Assembly: GCF_964204865.1 (NCBI RefSeq)
Contig: NC_135259.1
Span: forward strand, 7,388,974-7,452,973
Length of the DNA: 64,000 nucleotides
Reading direction: 5' to 3'
Source of the DNA: Styela clava
Taxonomy: Eukaryota; Chordata; Ascidiacea; Stolidobranchia; Styelidae
Made by a program: the position numbers and the translations under genes. Positions within the stretch are counted from its first letter, which is position 1, and each line of letters starts with the position of its first letter. The notes below the pieces were generated by a model, which had not been told where the DNA came from, did not search any database, and saw only the letters and a program-made list of their open reading frames with translations. Shown here piece by piece: positions 1 to 12,243 of this stretch.

Positions 1-149
1 GTCTGTCTCTAGATTAGACCTCTTGGTAAAGAACGATCATGATACAGGTATGTAAGGCCGTAAAGAACATTTCTGAGATTTCAACACCCAGGGGAAGGGT
101 ATACACGTATTTTAATGTATTTAGTATCTATGTCAGCCAGTGCACTGCA

Positions 150-345
150 GCTGACTACGTTTGCGTTGAGTGGCGCATCGTGCTAAGCCCTAGGAATGCG
201 CTTGATTTCTAACCTAAGACTACCCCGCTTAGATTCGCAGGTTCAAATCCCGTAGGGGATATTTTAGTACCAGAGGATTGCTGGCGGCTTCCTCCCGCCA
301 CCCCTACCCCAAGCCACAGAACACTTGCACTTTTTAGGTCGCTTC
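150..345 (+). repeat. tRNA-derived SINE-like fragment
   Basis: A box-A-like stretch (GAGTGGCGCATCGTGCTAAG, about 168-187) is followed by a clear box-B-like GGTTCAAATCCCG near 240-252. This is the internal RNA polymerase III promoter layout of a tRNA-related SINE head. A GC-rich tail with GCTGGCGGCTTCCTCCCGCC follows. The spacing and the poor cloverleaf argue against a functional tRNA. The family was not identified. Confidence 0.45.
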
Positions 346-420
346 GCGGAACACCAAAAATGAGATTAAAAAAAGAAAAATGATGCAATGCAGCGAGTTG
401 CTAAATGCGCCGCGAATACC

Positions 421-3060
421 TAAAATATGATTGGATATTTTTGTTTTGTTTTTTAATTTAAATGCTGGGTATATGGATTAATAAATTATTTTCACCTTTC
501 TATGTCGATTACTTTAATTAGTGTGTGCCTTTAAGTGTGTGCCTTTAATGTTACGTAACAATGAAGTACTTTTATTTATCTGCTCAATCTATTATTATTT
601 ATCCACTGAATCGAGTTTAGCAAACATAAGTAATTTTTTCCGCATTTTAAAGTGTAACCAGGCAGAGGTGGAGGAAGAAAAGTTGACCTTTTGCCATTAT
701 CCTTTAGGCATACATGTTTACCTACAGCAAAACCAAAAGCTGTAAACTTGATATTGAACTTGACAATCGAAAAGCTAGGCAGACGGTTAACGAAAATGCC
801 ACCACCCGCAAAAAGTTTGTCAGCTTTAGGCCGACGGTGACGCGATATTCAACAGTCGTTAGTTGGGCGACAACTTTACGATGACGTGATTGACATGGCG
901 ACCAATTTAGCCCCAAGCGAACGCCATATAAAAAAGATGTTTTCTTGTAGGCTTTCCCACTACCGGAGGAAAAAATCTCATTATGTATAATTTTTGCAGC
1001 CATAGATTAAACATTTACATAAAGTCATCAGCTCCACGAGACTAGGGCTCAACGTCTCAACTTCTAAACTTTGGCCGCGAGTAGGGCTAGCCTAAATTTT
1101 ACTGGTTGGCAAAATTGGCCCGACTTCGCTCAGTTGGATGATTCGTGTCAACCATTACATCGACTGATGGATTTCATTGATCATCTTGCAAAATTTCATT
1201 GATCATTTGAAGGCTCTCTCCTAACTTTCCAAGCTAAGGAAGAACGCAAGAGAATCGATTCCGGCCCATTACAAGTTGAAGCAGTGAGGAAAGCTTACTT
1301 GTGCCTTTATGGGTTTCGCTTTGGGTAGGATCTTCATATAAGCGCGACTGGACTGAGGTCTGAACTCTGGATCTCCAGTTGGATAGTGTATATTTAATAC
1401 ACTGACTTGTAAAGATCCATTTGTACACTCAGTGTCCAATGAGAGGATGAGCTGAAAAAGCCTAACTTGGTAACATCACGCGCACTCACTCAGAAATACA
1501 GAAGACCGATATCTGAGCAAAGTTACAGGCCAACACACTAAACTGCCAAGAAAGACTATAAAAAGACATGATATACTCGACATAGTCGACCACATGTTGG
1601 AAGTACAGTAAGTTGGTCTCGCGCAATCCAACTCGTAATCCATTTAGATTCGCCAATATTATAAAACTTACGACACTTGCATAAATATAATTTTGTGTCT
1701 CCAGTATTAGATTTTCTATATGTAGCCTACTATTCAAACAACTGAACTATTGCACTATTGGATTCCTCGGGCCCCTTAAATGTTCCACTGGAATTATGCT
1801 TCACCAAAAAAAAAAAAAAAAAAAAAAACCACTGGGTTGCATCAATAAATGATGCCATGTTTGATAACTTGACTAACTGGACAGCATAACCGATTTTTAA
1901 TCGCATAACCCACACGTACTGGTAACCTGGCAAAAGGGCGTGGTACTCAGGTTTGATTACGCAGTCATTTCGGCTTTCATCACCCCCACCGGATTGTGTG
2001 TGGAAATGCTTCTTATTAAATTTCATATTTTTTTTTTTGAAACTTCATCGCTTTTGGCAGAATCCAAAAATCGAACAGCCATAACAGCCATAGACCACTC
2101 ACAACACTATCACCCTTGTGTGGTTCATACCATATATGTACACACCCTTAAACTTGACCATTTCCCCGTTTTATAGTATATATGTGGTATCATCACTCAA
2201 TGGTATTGTACTTACATCCAAATTCTTAATCTTATTACTATATTTACATGCAGTGTGTTTCATGTTGTGTTGTGTCTGTATTTATATATATAGATGTTGT
2301 TTTGTTATACAAACTCCTTTGTACACACAGTTTTGGATACTCCACTCTTACCTCTGTTACCAAACCCACCCAACCTCTTTGCACAACTGTCTGTATAAAG
2401 GACCATATTATACGTATTTGATGTACCGTAATATAATTTATACATATCAAAAGGGATGTATGACGCATATTCGTGTTTTAGGCCAGTATGATCTTGTGCA
2501 TACATACCGTATTCAGTATTTATAATTACTAATTCTTTTATATTGCTTTTACGAGACAAATAAACATACATACATACACCGGACCAATATGTAAATCTTA
2601 TCCCTTTCTTACAAACTTTTAGTAATAATATACAATAAACATATATAACCGCACGAACAAACGCAGCATGTTAATTACCGAATTTGCCTCGAGGAAAATC
2701 TGCCTATAAGTAATATTTTGACGGCGGTGTCCTCGTCAGTCACCGTAGCGTAGGGGTAGCGACTAGGTGCCGCTGAGCGTAAGTCTTTGGAGGATGAACT
2801 GATAGTAAGCCCCAAAACGGCCAAATATCAGTGAATAGCTCTAGAATAGAGCAAAATAGTATTGAAAAATACGTTCTTACCACTTTGTGTCTAACTTTAA
2901 ATGCCATGAAATCGTTTGTTTCAAAATTTCGGATCTTAGGGCAAAAAATAAACACACTCGCTACCACTCAAAATTGAAAAAAAAAAAAGATTGCGCAAGA
3001 AATTCCAATTTTCAAATCATTCCTAACAACAACTAGATAAATACCAATTTTTAAACGATG
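421..3060. other. Intergenic, no gene recognised
   Basis: Only short, compositionally random open frames are present; none resembles a known protein or has plausible splice partners. The stretch includes a poly-A run of about 22 bases near 1806-1828 and several AT-rich microsatellite-like patches. I see nothing else that can be supported. Confidence 0.5.
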
Positions 3061-3110
3061 CGGACCGTTTGCGTGTAAAGCGAACGTGATGACCCCTACA
3101 CTACAGAAAC
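3061..3110 (-). pseudogene. tRNA-Val-like 5' segment (TAC anticodon), 3' part lost
   Basis: Read on the minus strand, the segment carries the tRNA-Val signature TAGTGTAGGGGTCATCACG (D-arm, box A), then an anticodon loop CTTTACAC with a partly paired stem, then GGTCC. The T-arm and acceptor 3' strand are missing. It is therefore a tRNA fragment or the head of a tRNA-derived repeat, not a working tRNA. Confidence 0.5.
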
Positions 3111-3218
3111 GCATACGCCGGTGGGTCATATTAAAATGAACAATACTCTTGGGAGACTTCTATATAGGGAAACATATACACCCGTGGTTCGTGAAATCGG
3201 CTTGAAACCGACCCTGAT

Positions 3219-3262
3219 GTCTTTCCGTAGTGTAGTGGTCATCGCGTTTGCAAACGGTCCTT
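3219..3262 (+). pseudogene. tRNA-Val-like 5' segment, inverted partner
   Basis: TTTCCGTAGTGTAGTGGTC followed by ATCGCGTTTGC and AAACGGTCC matches the 5' half of tRNA-Val. It is inverted relative to the similar segment about 110 bases upstream. The anticodon loop is deleted, so it cannot be functional. Confidence 0.45.
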
Positions 3263-6160
3263 CCAAAGTGAGAAACATGTTTTCCTGTTAACATTTCGCT
3301 CTAGCCTAAAATCTTTGACGGATCTCGTTCATCGCCGTAAGAAATGGTGCATATTATGAACTTAGGTATCCTTTTTAAAGTATAAATTTACCCTTCGTGG
3401 TAGATTTTTACTTCCTCCTAATATCTCGAAATACTTTAAAGATGAAATGAATATTTGCTCGAACAATCGATAATAACCGAATGTATTTTTATCATAATTA
3501 TCACACATTTAAGAAAAATGGGTTGAAATGCTGAAATTAATCAGTTGTTAAAAACATCTCAAATACAATAAGTAATTAAAGTTTAACTTCAGTGGGAAGT
3601 ATTGCGGTAAACTTATAAATGAAAATAGTTGTCAAATCACCGACTTTTTTTTTAATTCTAGATAAGTAATTTTATCCGTTGCTAAAACGTGGAGATAATG
3701 AAGATAGACATTTCGAATGTCAAGTTGCTCAATTTAAAGCGTAAAAGTGTGGAATCGAGTAATATATGAACCGATTAAAATGAACAGGAGACGGATTAAA
3801 ATATGCAGTGGATCTTGAGAAGACTTCGAAGTTTTTTAAAAACCCAAATAACACGCATATGCAGTTACCACACACCCTGCCTCTATACACGGCGGTTGTG
3901 AATTAGGTATTTTAGGTTCGAAACCTGCTTGGTCTAGCAGTATATTCCTACCAAGCCGCAAGTTTCAGATTTTTACGTAAGAGTTACAGTTTCCGTGAAG
4001 CCTCGTTCTGAGTGGAAATACGAAACACCGTGAGAAAATGACCGCGGAGACTTATCATAACTACATTCTCATTCGTCACATATACAAATCGTTACGTTGT
4101 AAACGATCCATCCAACGTGAATCTAGACCGCTAGGGTTGATATCTAACTTTTAAGTGTTTCCTCTTTCATGTCATTTATTTTGCCGTCATATCCATTGTG
4201 CAAGGCTGGCTGCATTCTGCGTTATTGGACACGTTAGTGGACATAACGATCGTTTTGTTATTATGTTGTTGTTGTACTTGTTCTTTGTAGCAGAAAAAAA
4301 CTCTTTGATTACTGGACTAATCAATTTGAAACTAAACTTTTCGCTAGAACGCTATTACTTTTATTTATTTCAAGTATCCCGGTGTGCTGTATGGGATTCG
4401 TTTCTTCGTGTGATATGACGTCATCACAATTTTGCCACTATGTTGCGCTATGTGCTCATAAATTTGAGCATAACTCTCTTGTTTATCGCCATTTGATTGT
4501 TCACAGCGTACTCAATTATAAATTTTTACCCACTGTCTCATGAACACAATTGCTACGACACCGTCACTCCCACAACTTCAAGGCAAACCATATGCTTATT
4601 TTGTCTCATATTCTTTTGAATGATGTATAGGACTGAAACAAGTGCAGAAACGAAACATTTAGTGAACTTGCAAACAGCTGTGAAGATTATATCTCATATT
4701 CGGTAAACAAAGGTTTAGAATTCGAAGTTTTTAAAGGTTTTCATATTCAGCAAACGAATAATTCAAATTTTAAAATTGCGGTAAATTTTGAATTCGACAA
4801 ACAAACATTTCAAAATCTAAGTTTTGTGATGAAGTTTTTATTTTGTGTTGCAGTCCTAACCAATTACAATTCTTATTTCTACGCCGTGATTATTTTGTTA
4901 AAACGTGTAAAAACAATAAAAAACCGTCAAAAAGCACTAGAAACCTTGCTAAAAAGTGCAAAAATGTATCAGAAGTTCGCTCAACTTCATTTGTCTCTTG
5001 TAACTTTGCTCAGAGATCATTGTTCTATATTTTTGAGTGATGCGCGTAACTTTGCTTTCAGTAAATTTGCTTATACAAACACACACACTTTGCTCTGATT
5101 GCATATAGAAGGAATGCACAAACTTCATGTGCGGCGAGCACCCTAATCATCATACACGAGTAGCAGACGTAAATTAACTCTTCGCTATATTTATCTCGGA
5201 AACTGAATGCCAAGCCCTGTATTATCCCCAAGATTAACAACTGAGTAAAAAAAAATATGGCCATGTACTGATTTATATTCTTCGAGTAAAGTTGTAAATT
5301 GATGATGTTTTAGCCTTTTTTGATATAATTCGTACACTTTACCACAATTTTCACATTACTTGAATTTCGAATACATTTTATTGGAATGGTCGTGATCACA
5401 AATATACTGATTGACTCGACATGGTTTGCAATACGCTAATCATTGTTATCAGATTTCCTATTTCCAGAGGTAAATAGTATCTTGTGCTACTATAATAGAA
5501 ACCAGTCGAACTTTACATATATTATTGCGATTTTGAGGAAAATCCATAACATGCACTGCGATTAATAATTCAGCCTTCTCCTCTTATGGAATTAGTTTGA
5601 AACGAGCACGCCAAAACCTGACAAAAATAGCACGTGGTGACTCAGTATTATAAATTACCAAAATTATGTTGAAACCAATGCACCCATCGAAAATATTCAT
5701 AACGGTCGGTTGTAAAATAGCAAATATGCAATTTATATATATGTATTCCTATTTTATCGATTTGATCGACAACACGGGGTTATTTTCGCTGTACTTGGGC
5801 GACGGTAATATTTGGGCCACATTTTGCTGTCGCACAAATAGTTTGGACTTGTGTGAAACTTTTTGTGATTCTGGTTCTTGTCGACAGTTTCTAGGCCCAG
5901 CTATCTATCTTGTAGTTGTTTTTGCTAAGTTGGGGCTACAAATATATATCATGATTTCTCTTTTTAGACCCGGTTATCTTTTGACAAGATTTTGAGGATT
6001 AACAGGAAATTTTTTTCGCTATCGTATTGTTTTCCAATAATTCGCTGGAAACATATCTGGAACTTGGAGTACTGTTATGGTAAATTTCACCCTAAATGTG
6101 CAAACTTGCAGACTGGACCTATTACGTCATATATAGTATGTATCTGCTTAGTCAGGAGCG
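3263..6160. other. Intergenic, no gene recognised
   Basis: AT-rich DNA with only short frames lacking recognisable domains. A lone box-B-like GGTTCGAAACC near 3925 has no accompanying tRNA structure. Confidence 0.45.
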
Positions 6161-6168
6161 ATGAGAAG

Positions 6169-7398
6169 TAGAGATGTACCGATGTATTGGTATCGGGTAT
6201 CGGTATCGGCAATATCGGCCATTTTTTCGGTATCGGCCATGTATCGGTATCGGTCAGATTAAGGCCGATATTTCCGATATATTCACCTTTTTGATATGAT
6301 TCAGAATGTTTTAAAAGTTAAGTTGGAATACTACTTTTTAATTCATTTTTTGTCTGGAGAGATCGTGAGCTATGAGCCACACATGTCCCACCCCCGCGAG
6401 AGAATAGGATTCGCGTGTTTTTAGCTATTTATCAGCCAAACTAGCTCAACTAATTTTCGCTGTCAAATTTTTATATTGACATTTTTAATTTTACATAGTA
6501 ATTATGAGGAAATATATCAACACAGCACATAACAAAAAGCAACTAGTCGCCCAGTTTCAAATCATACAGTGGAATTGGGGTCCTTATTAACGGCACACGG
6601 CTTTTTGGTACGGGTATAAATTCTGACTGTTTGTCGTCAAGTACGAGTGTCATTTAGTCCGTCGACATCGATAAACTAAATTCCGACACTGTTATCCCTC
6701 TACGCAGGTATTAATTTTAATTTTGTTTAACTACACAATTTCTTTATAGATATATTGACTGTCTCAAAATATATGATAGCAATTGTAAAGTAAAAAGTAA
6801 AGTAAAAAAACATCCTCGACGGTTATAGGTAGGGATTCTTTTTGTCGGTGCTGATTGATATTCTTTCATGTTGGCTTTGACTTATTGCGTCGACGATTAC
6901 GATTAGCCACGAAATAAAATATTTGTAAAATGCTTTTAATTTGAACGTAGGACGACGGCGCTAGAATGTGTGGGTGATATTCGATATTCTTTTAAACACG
7001 AATAACGATATTCGAAGGTCGCGTTAATAACATTAAATTCAAATTGGACATCCCGGCTTATGAGTTTTCTAATTGAACACCGAGATTACTAGCGTTACTG
7101 TACAATGTATCTTAATCAGTTAGAGCAGACACCAAACAATAATTTCACATTATGTGATATATCTTTTTTTTCGATCTGAAAGAATGTGTACTATGAACAA
7201 AGCTCAAAGACCTTTGTTTTAAACCGTCTGCCCTACTCAGCACACCTAATTAAGTAATAATTACATAGTATCGGTATTGGAATATCGGTAATATCGGCAT
7301 TTTTGTAGTATCGGCGTATCGGTATCGGTATCGGCGTTTTTAGCTGGTATCGGATCGGTATCGGTATCGGCGACAAAAGTGGTATCGGTACATCTCTA
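6169..7398. mobile_element. hAT-superfamily DNA element, 1230 bp, non-autonomous
   Basis: The ends are inverted repeats (TAGAGATGTACCGAT at the left, ATCGGTACATCTCTA at the right). They are flanked by a perfect 8-bp duplication, ATGAGAAG, at 6161-6168 and 7399-7406. An 8-bp target duplication and short terminal repeats are hAT hallmarks. Both subterminal zones are packed with TATCGG-type repeats (about 6185-6290 and 7268-7390), as expected for transposase-binding arrays. No transposase reading frame is visible inside, so it would depend on an enzyme supplied in trans. Confidence 0.9.
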
Positions 7399-7406
7399 AT
7401 GAGAAG

Positions 7407-8160
7407 TCGGTTTTAGTTATCGATTCAAATAAAGGATAAATTCAGTCGGACCTTGCTCGCCTTACCGTACTTGGTAAGGATTTCCCATAATTAATCGAAT
7501 TGGTGGGGATATCACTTCAAGTGTGCAAAGTATCTCACTATCTAATTATGACAGCCATGAGAATATATGGAGCAAACATAATAATCCTCTCCAGAGTGAC
7601 AGAATAGAGTCTTTTCGTGATATTATTAGGAGTGTTTATAGAGTTTCTTTTCAGGGTTTTGCTGATATATCAATTCAATGGACCATATATAAAAACTTTA
7701 TCATGTTGTTTTGTTCTGCCAGCTAATATTTAGTAAGTTGCATATTAATAGTTTTATTTGAACTCCTGGATATGAATCACTGTTTGCCACAACTTGTGAA
7801 TGAAGTTGCCAAAGTTCAATTCGTTACTTGAAGGTGAATATAATTTATTGAACAACTATCATAATGTCAAATATTCATTAGTTTCATAGACACCCGATTA
7901 GTTTTTGTTTTGAGCATTAAAGATCAAGTTTTTCAAACCAATCAATTCTGTACATTCTAGCATTGCTCAATCAGAAAATTAACTAATAAAACATATTACA
8001 TATGATAACAATTTTTGATTTGGCAACATATTCCATATTCTTAACAACATGCTTGACCATTGCCGACTTTATTTATATTTTGCTTGGAAGCTAACAAAAA
8101 AGCGGCGACGTCGTCCCATAAACTGGTACCTATCTATATCGATAAATGAATATGAAACAT
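7407..8160. other. Intergenic, no gene recognised
   Basis: AT-rich sequence between two mobile elements. A 67-codon frame at 7523-7726 resembles no family I know and has no ATG start (it opens on a non-ATG codon). Confidence 0.4.
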
Positions 8161-8165
8161 TCAGT

Positions 8166-8391
8166 ACTCCAGAAGTATGTAAACCAAGGTGGCGGACACC
8201 GGAACATTGTATGTGTACAACGTTGGGGTTAGGCCATAATTTCAGGAACAAATACTACGGGACTCACTTGGGTATTCCCCGACCTTGTAATAGAACTAAG
8301 GAAAATTAGAATACAATTATGACCTAATCCTAACCTGGTACACATACTACGTACCGGTGTCCGCCATCTTGGTTCACATATTTCTGGAGCG
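8166..8391. mobile_element. Palindromic MITE, family P copy 1
   Basis: Two arms of about 70 bases are inverted copies of each other. Each arm runs from a CTCCAGAA-type end through a core with GGCGGACACCGG to TGTGTACCAGGTTAGG-like sequence. The same unit recurs near 41.9, 46.1, 55.4 and 57.2/59.2 kb. No coding sequence is present. It would fold into a long hairpin if transcribed. Confidence 0.8.
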
Positions 8392-11300
8392 TCAAACATC
8401 CATACCGGTACATTATCATATTTTCCCAAACCAAATCAACAAAATCATTTTTTTGCTGAAGATGCATTTTAGATCAAATAACGTTAGCGTGGTTTTCCTA
8501 ATCGCAGATGTGGTGAATTACGATGCTAACAAGAAAACAGACAAAAAACAAAGCGCTTTGCTTCCATTTTGGGGGTTTAATAAATGAAAGACGTTAAAGC
8601 GGTTCAATAAATGATTGAAGAAATATGTGCTTCATTGTACAGTATATAAGATAATTCGGAGTCATCCAAAGCATGTGGAAGGAAAGATGGTATTTGGAGA
8701 ATGAAGAATTCGGTGAGGATAAAACTAGTAAATATCACAAGAAAAATCATATGGTTGATCTGAAAAAAGAAGTTGTTTAGCAAATATCGGAAAAAAGACA
8801 TATTGGCCGAATATCCACAAACCGTTGGTATGATTGGAAAGTTATTTATCAGCCAAACCCCTCTTGTGCACTATAAAATTTTATCTATTACCATTCATGA
8901 ATATAAGTGATATAGCATTGTAAGCTGGCCTCTAAGTGAGTGTTGATTCTGAGTATGCCAACAAAACTACAATCGAAATCGGTGCGAGCCTGGTAAAATA
9001 TGTTGGTGATCGACAAGGAATGTCTTTTTTTAACATCTGTATCTAATTCTCAAACTCAAAATTTATGTACCTATACATGTACCTTATGCTTTATGAGAAA
9101 GTGAATAAGCGATTGGTGTGAAACTAAAAGTGAATGAGAAATAAATTTACTCTTACATTCTCTCTTAAAGATACTCAGGTTATTTTCTAATATGTAATAT
9201 CGCGCCTCTTTTCTAAGTTTCTGATAATGCATCTTTCAATTGGTTTTTAAATTCTTTAAAATTTCGGCACGAAACACGCGCACCAATTTTTGATCTACAT
9301 ATTGATTTTCCCTTATCTTAAAAATGAAACTGGATTCTGAAACCATGCCCATTTTGGCAAATGAATATAGATTATTTTTATTCATTTTGTAAAAATTGTT
9401 CGAAATACCTTCATAACGTTTCTGGACTTTGAATCGCTGACAACGAAATACTAGAAAAAGTGTGGTGCGTGATATATAGCGGTCATCGTGATATTTATTC
9501 TTGATTACTGTGTACTTTTACTAAGATTTTTCCGCATTGTTGTAAACACATAATATTAATTACATTAACTGGCGTAACTATTTTCCGACTATTAAATAAG
9601 CAAATCAGTTAATGGCCTATACACTGTGGACTAATTTGGACGCATCCCACTCAGATATATATATTGCCTGAAATTGAAATTCAGATTAAAAAGATCTACT
9701 TAGCTCTTGAAATTTTTCTAACGAACTGGAACTCTGGCATATTTAAAAGCTCATGTTATTCTTTTAGCGACAGCATTCCTAATTAAACAAATGGGGTACA
9801 ATTTGTTGCTGAGACTTGTGGCAACGCAGGAATTAGGACACGTCTATGTACGGAAAGTCTGAATTGCTCCTGACGATGCCGAGTTATTTCGTTTTCCACC
9901 CCCATTCCCTCTGTTCTCGCGTTTTAAATATATAATTATGCAACTTACGATCATCAGAACACGAAATATTGCATTTATTAGGAAAAGTTTCTGGTAATGG
10001 TAAAAGTTTTCTGGAAATGGTAACTATATTTGAAAGAATATATTTTATTTCAAAGAACGGGTAATTATTCAGGTGATGGTTGGATTTAATGGTGGGAGGT
10101 ACCAAAATACAACGTGTAGTTTTAACTTGCTCATATAAATGTTTTCAATTGTTAATACAATAAATTATCGCAAAACAACTTAATAATTATGGCGATTTCA
10201 AGACCCTCAACATCATGAATCGATATTTTCTAGTTATTTTGCCTAAAAGTGATGTAAAGCACGTGTAATGCACTTATTATAGACAAATACGTTTGAATAC
10301 AACAAAAAACGACATCGAACGCACAAAATTGAGATAATCGATGAAACCCTATAGTAACTTCGATATGCGATAATTAGTTTTCTAACTCCATTTATTTGCG
10401 AATTTAATGCGTCTCTGAAATACCAAGTGATTGGTATTGACATCATTGGTTTTCATCAAATATATCAAAAGTGATGGCCGAAAAAAACGATAAAAAAATA
10501 AATTTAAAATCCAATTTTTTCGAATTTTATTGATGATAACATTTTTAGCTTTCTTATGTTGAAATATATCCGAATATACTAAAAATTTTAATCCAAATGC
10601 ACTAGAACAAATTTTCCATTTTGGGGTCTGAGGTCATATAGGTAATTGACACCATTAAGATATAATTATAAAATTCTCACATCGACTAATGCAAAAAAAA
10701 ATTAAGTTTGACTGAAAATTCGCTCATTTATATGTGTTTGAAGTTTAACTCACGACTTCGTAACTTTCAGCAATAAGTCATTTAACAGATAATCCAATTT
10801 ATGAAATTATGGAAATTTTGTCATGTGGTATTCAAAACTCCACTAGGAACAACTTTCAAAATATCGCTATTGGATCTCTTTTCAGGTTACACTTTGACCT
10901 CAATAAAATAGTCTATTCTATTTTTGAAATTGCAATTACTTCGCAAAATATAATTTTGTAGACGATGAGATTTTAGTTCTGAACAATTCCTGAACAATAC
11001 TTTTCAGTATGTATACTGTCAATTTATTATTTTTCCATGTGTGTCATCTATTACGAGTATAAAAATAATTAAATGAGTAGTCCCATATTTTCATGTGCAT
11101 GGTCTAATATCGTCTGTTACACGAGAAACTCATTTGTGATTAGGCAACCGAGAGCACTTCAGTTCGAAAGCGCAGTCGGAGTCAGATGTCGTTACGCACG
11201 ACGAAACTTGATACGAAAGTATATTCGGGGTTTCGGGAACAAACGAACACTTTACAGGGAACTAATCCGTGCCAAACTTGGCAAGAAGGTCTGTCACGAT

Positions 11301-11826
11301 GTCTACAAAACCCACAAAAGTGATCAGGCCAAAGGACGAGGTTTATTTTTTTGCAAAATCGGGTTTTTGGGTCTCGGATTCGAGTACCCGTCAATCTAGT
11401 CACACTCGAGTGATTTCAATGTTTACAGGTTATTGAGCTCTGTTTCCGGGCAGAGCGTTTTGCAGACTATATTTTTACAAATATATTCAACAGGTGGGCA
11501 GTGGCTTACAAGCAAAGCATTTAAAGCGTGAACGTTTTTAATGATGGACTATGATTAAATAGCCAGCTCGCGGTGTCGACCATATCCAATGATGTTCCTC
11601 ATTCCTGCAAATAGGCTAAATAACGTAGTCCCTCGGAATTGTGCGACGACGATTGGGCACCAACTCCACTATATTTAAAACGAACTGTATTACTTGCGTG
11701 AAATTGTCATACCATTTTTTATTGAAAACCGCTAAAAATAACGCTGTTAGTGGCTCACCATATGTCACAGAAAACGAGTAGCCCAACTGCAGCAAAAAAT
11801 AACATGTGACCGAAATGCAGCAAATA

Positions 11827-11869
<43 letters not shown>

Positions 11870-12050
11870 TTTTTTGATTGTTATATCTACATTATATAAA
11901 CTTGTGATAAAATAGAATATGACAGAGATTACATCTTGATATAAAAATATAACATCTTTTACAAATAGGCTTTGTTATATTGAGACTATAATAGATGAGC
12001 TTTAGCACGTTCAGAAGCATGATGTTTTTTTTTTAAATATTTTTACTTTT
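8392..12050. other. Intergenic, no gene recognised
   Basis: No open frame here has a recognisable domain. An open frame at 11073-11399 is less AT-rich than its surroundings but has no family resemblance and overlaps a similar-length antisense frame, so it is not called. Confidence 0.4.
11829..11868. repeat. (TA)n microsatellite
   Basis: About 20 uninterrupted TA dinucleotide units. Confidence 0.95.
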
Positions 12051-12243
12051 ATACTTCCAACTGTAGTGGAATCATTGTCATTAGTTGAACAAATGTACCG
12101 GCGATAAAATACAAAAATCCGTTTTTAAACTCGATAGGTCATATCGTTAAAACACTGTTAAACATTAAGTTCTTTTCAATCAAGAATTATTTGAATCACT
12201 TATAACGACAGTAATTTTAAGCGAAGCTCTTGCAAAATCTGCA

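Noticed and set aside
240-261. A functional tRNA gene
   Set aside because: Box B is good but the rest does not fold into a cloverleaf; a SINE head fits better.
2118-2525. A 135-codon plus-strand frame
   Set aside because: Its translation is rich in Tyr, Ile and Cys as expected from random AT-rich DNA, and overlapping frames are equally open.
11073-11399. A 108-codon frame with relatively high GC
   Set aside because: No known domain, a competing antisense frame of similar length, and no splice partners; more likely repeat sequence.
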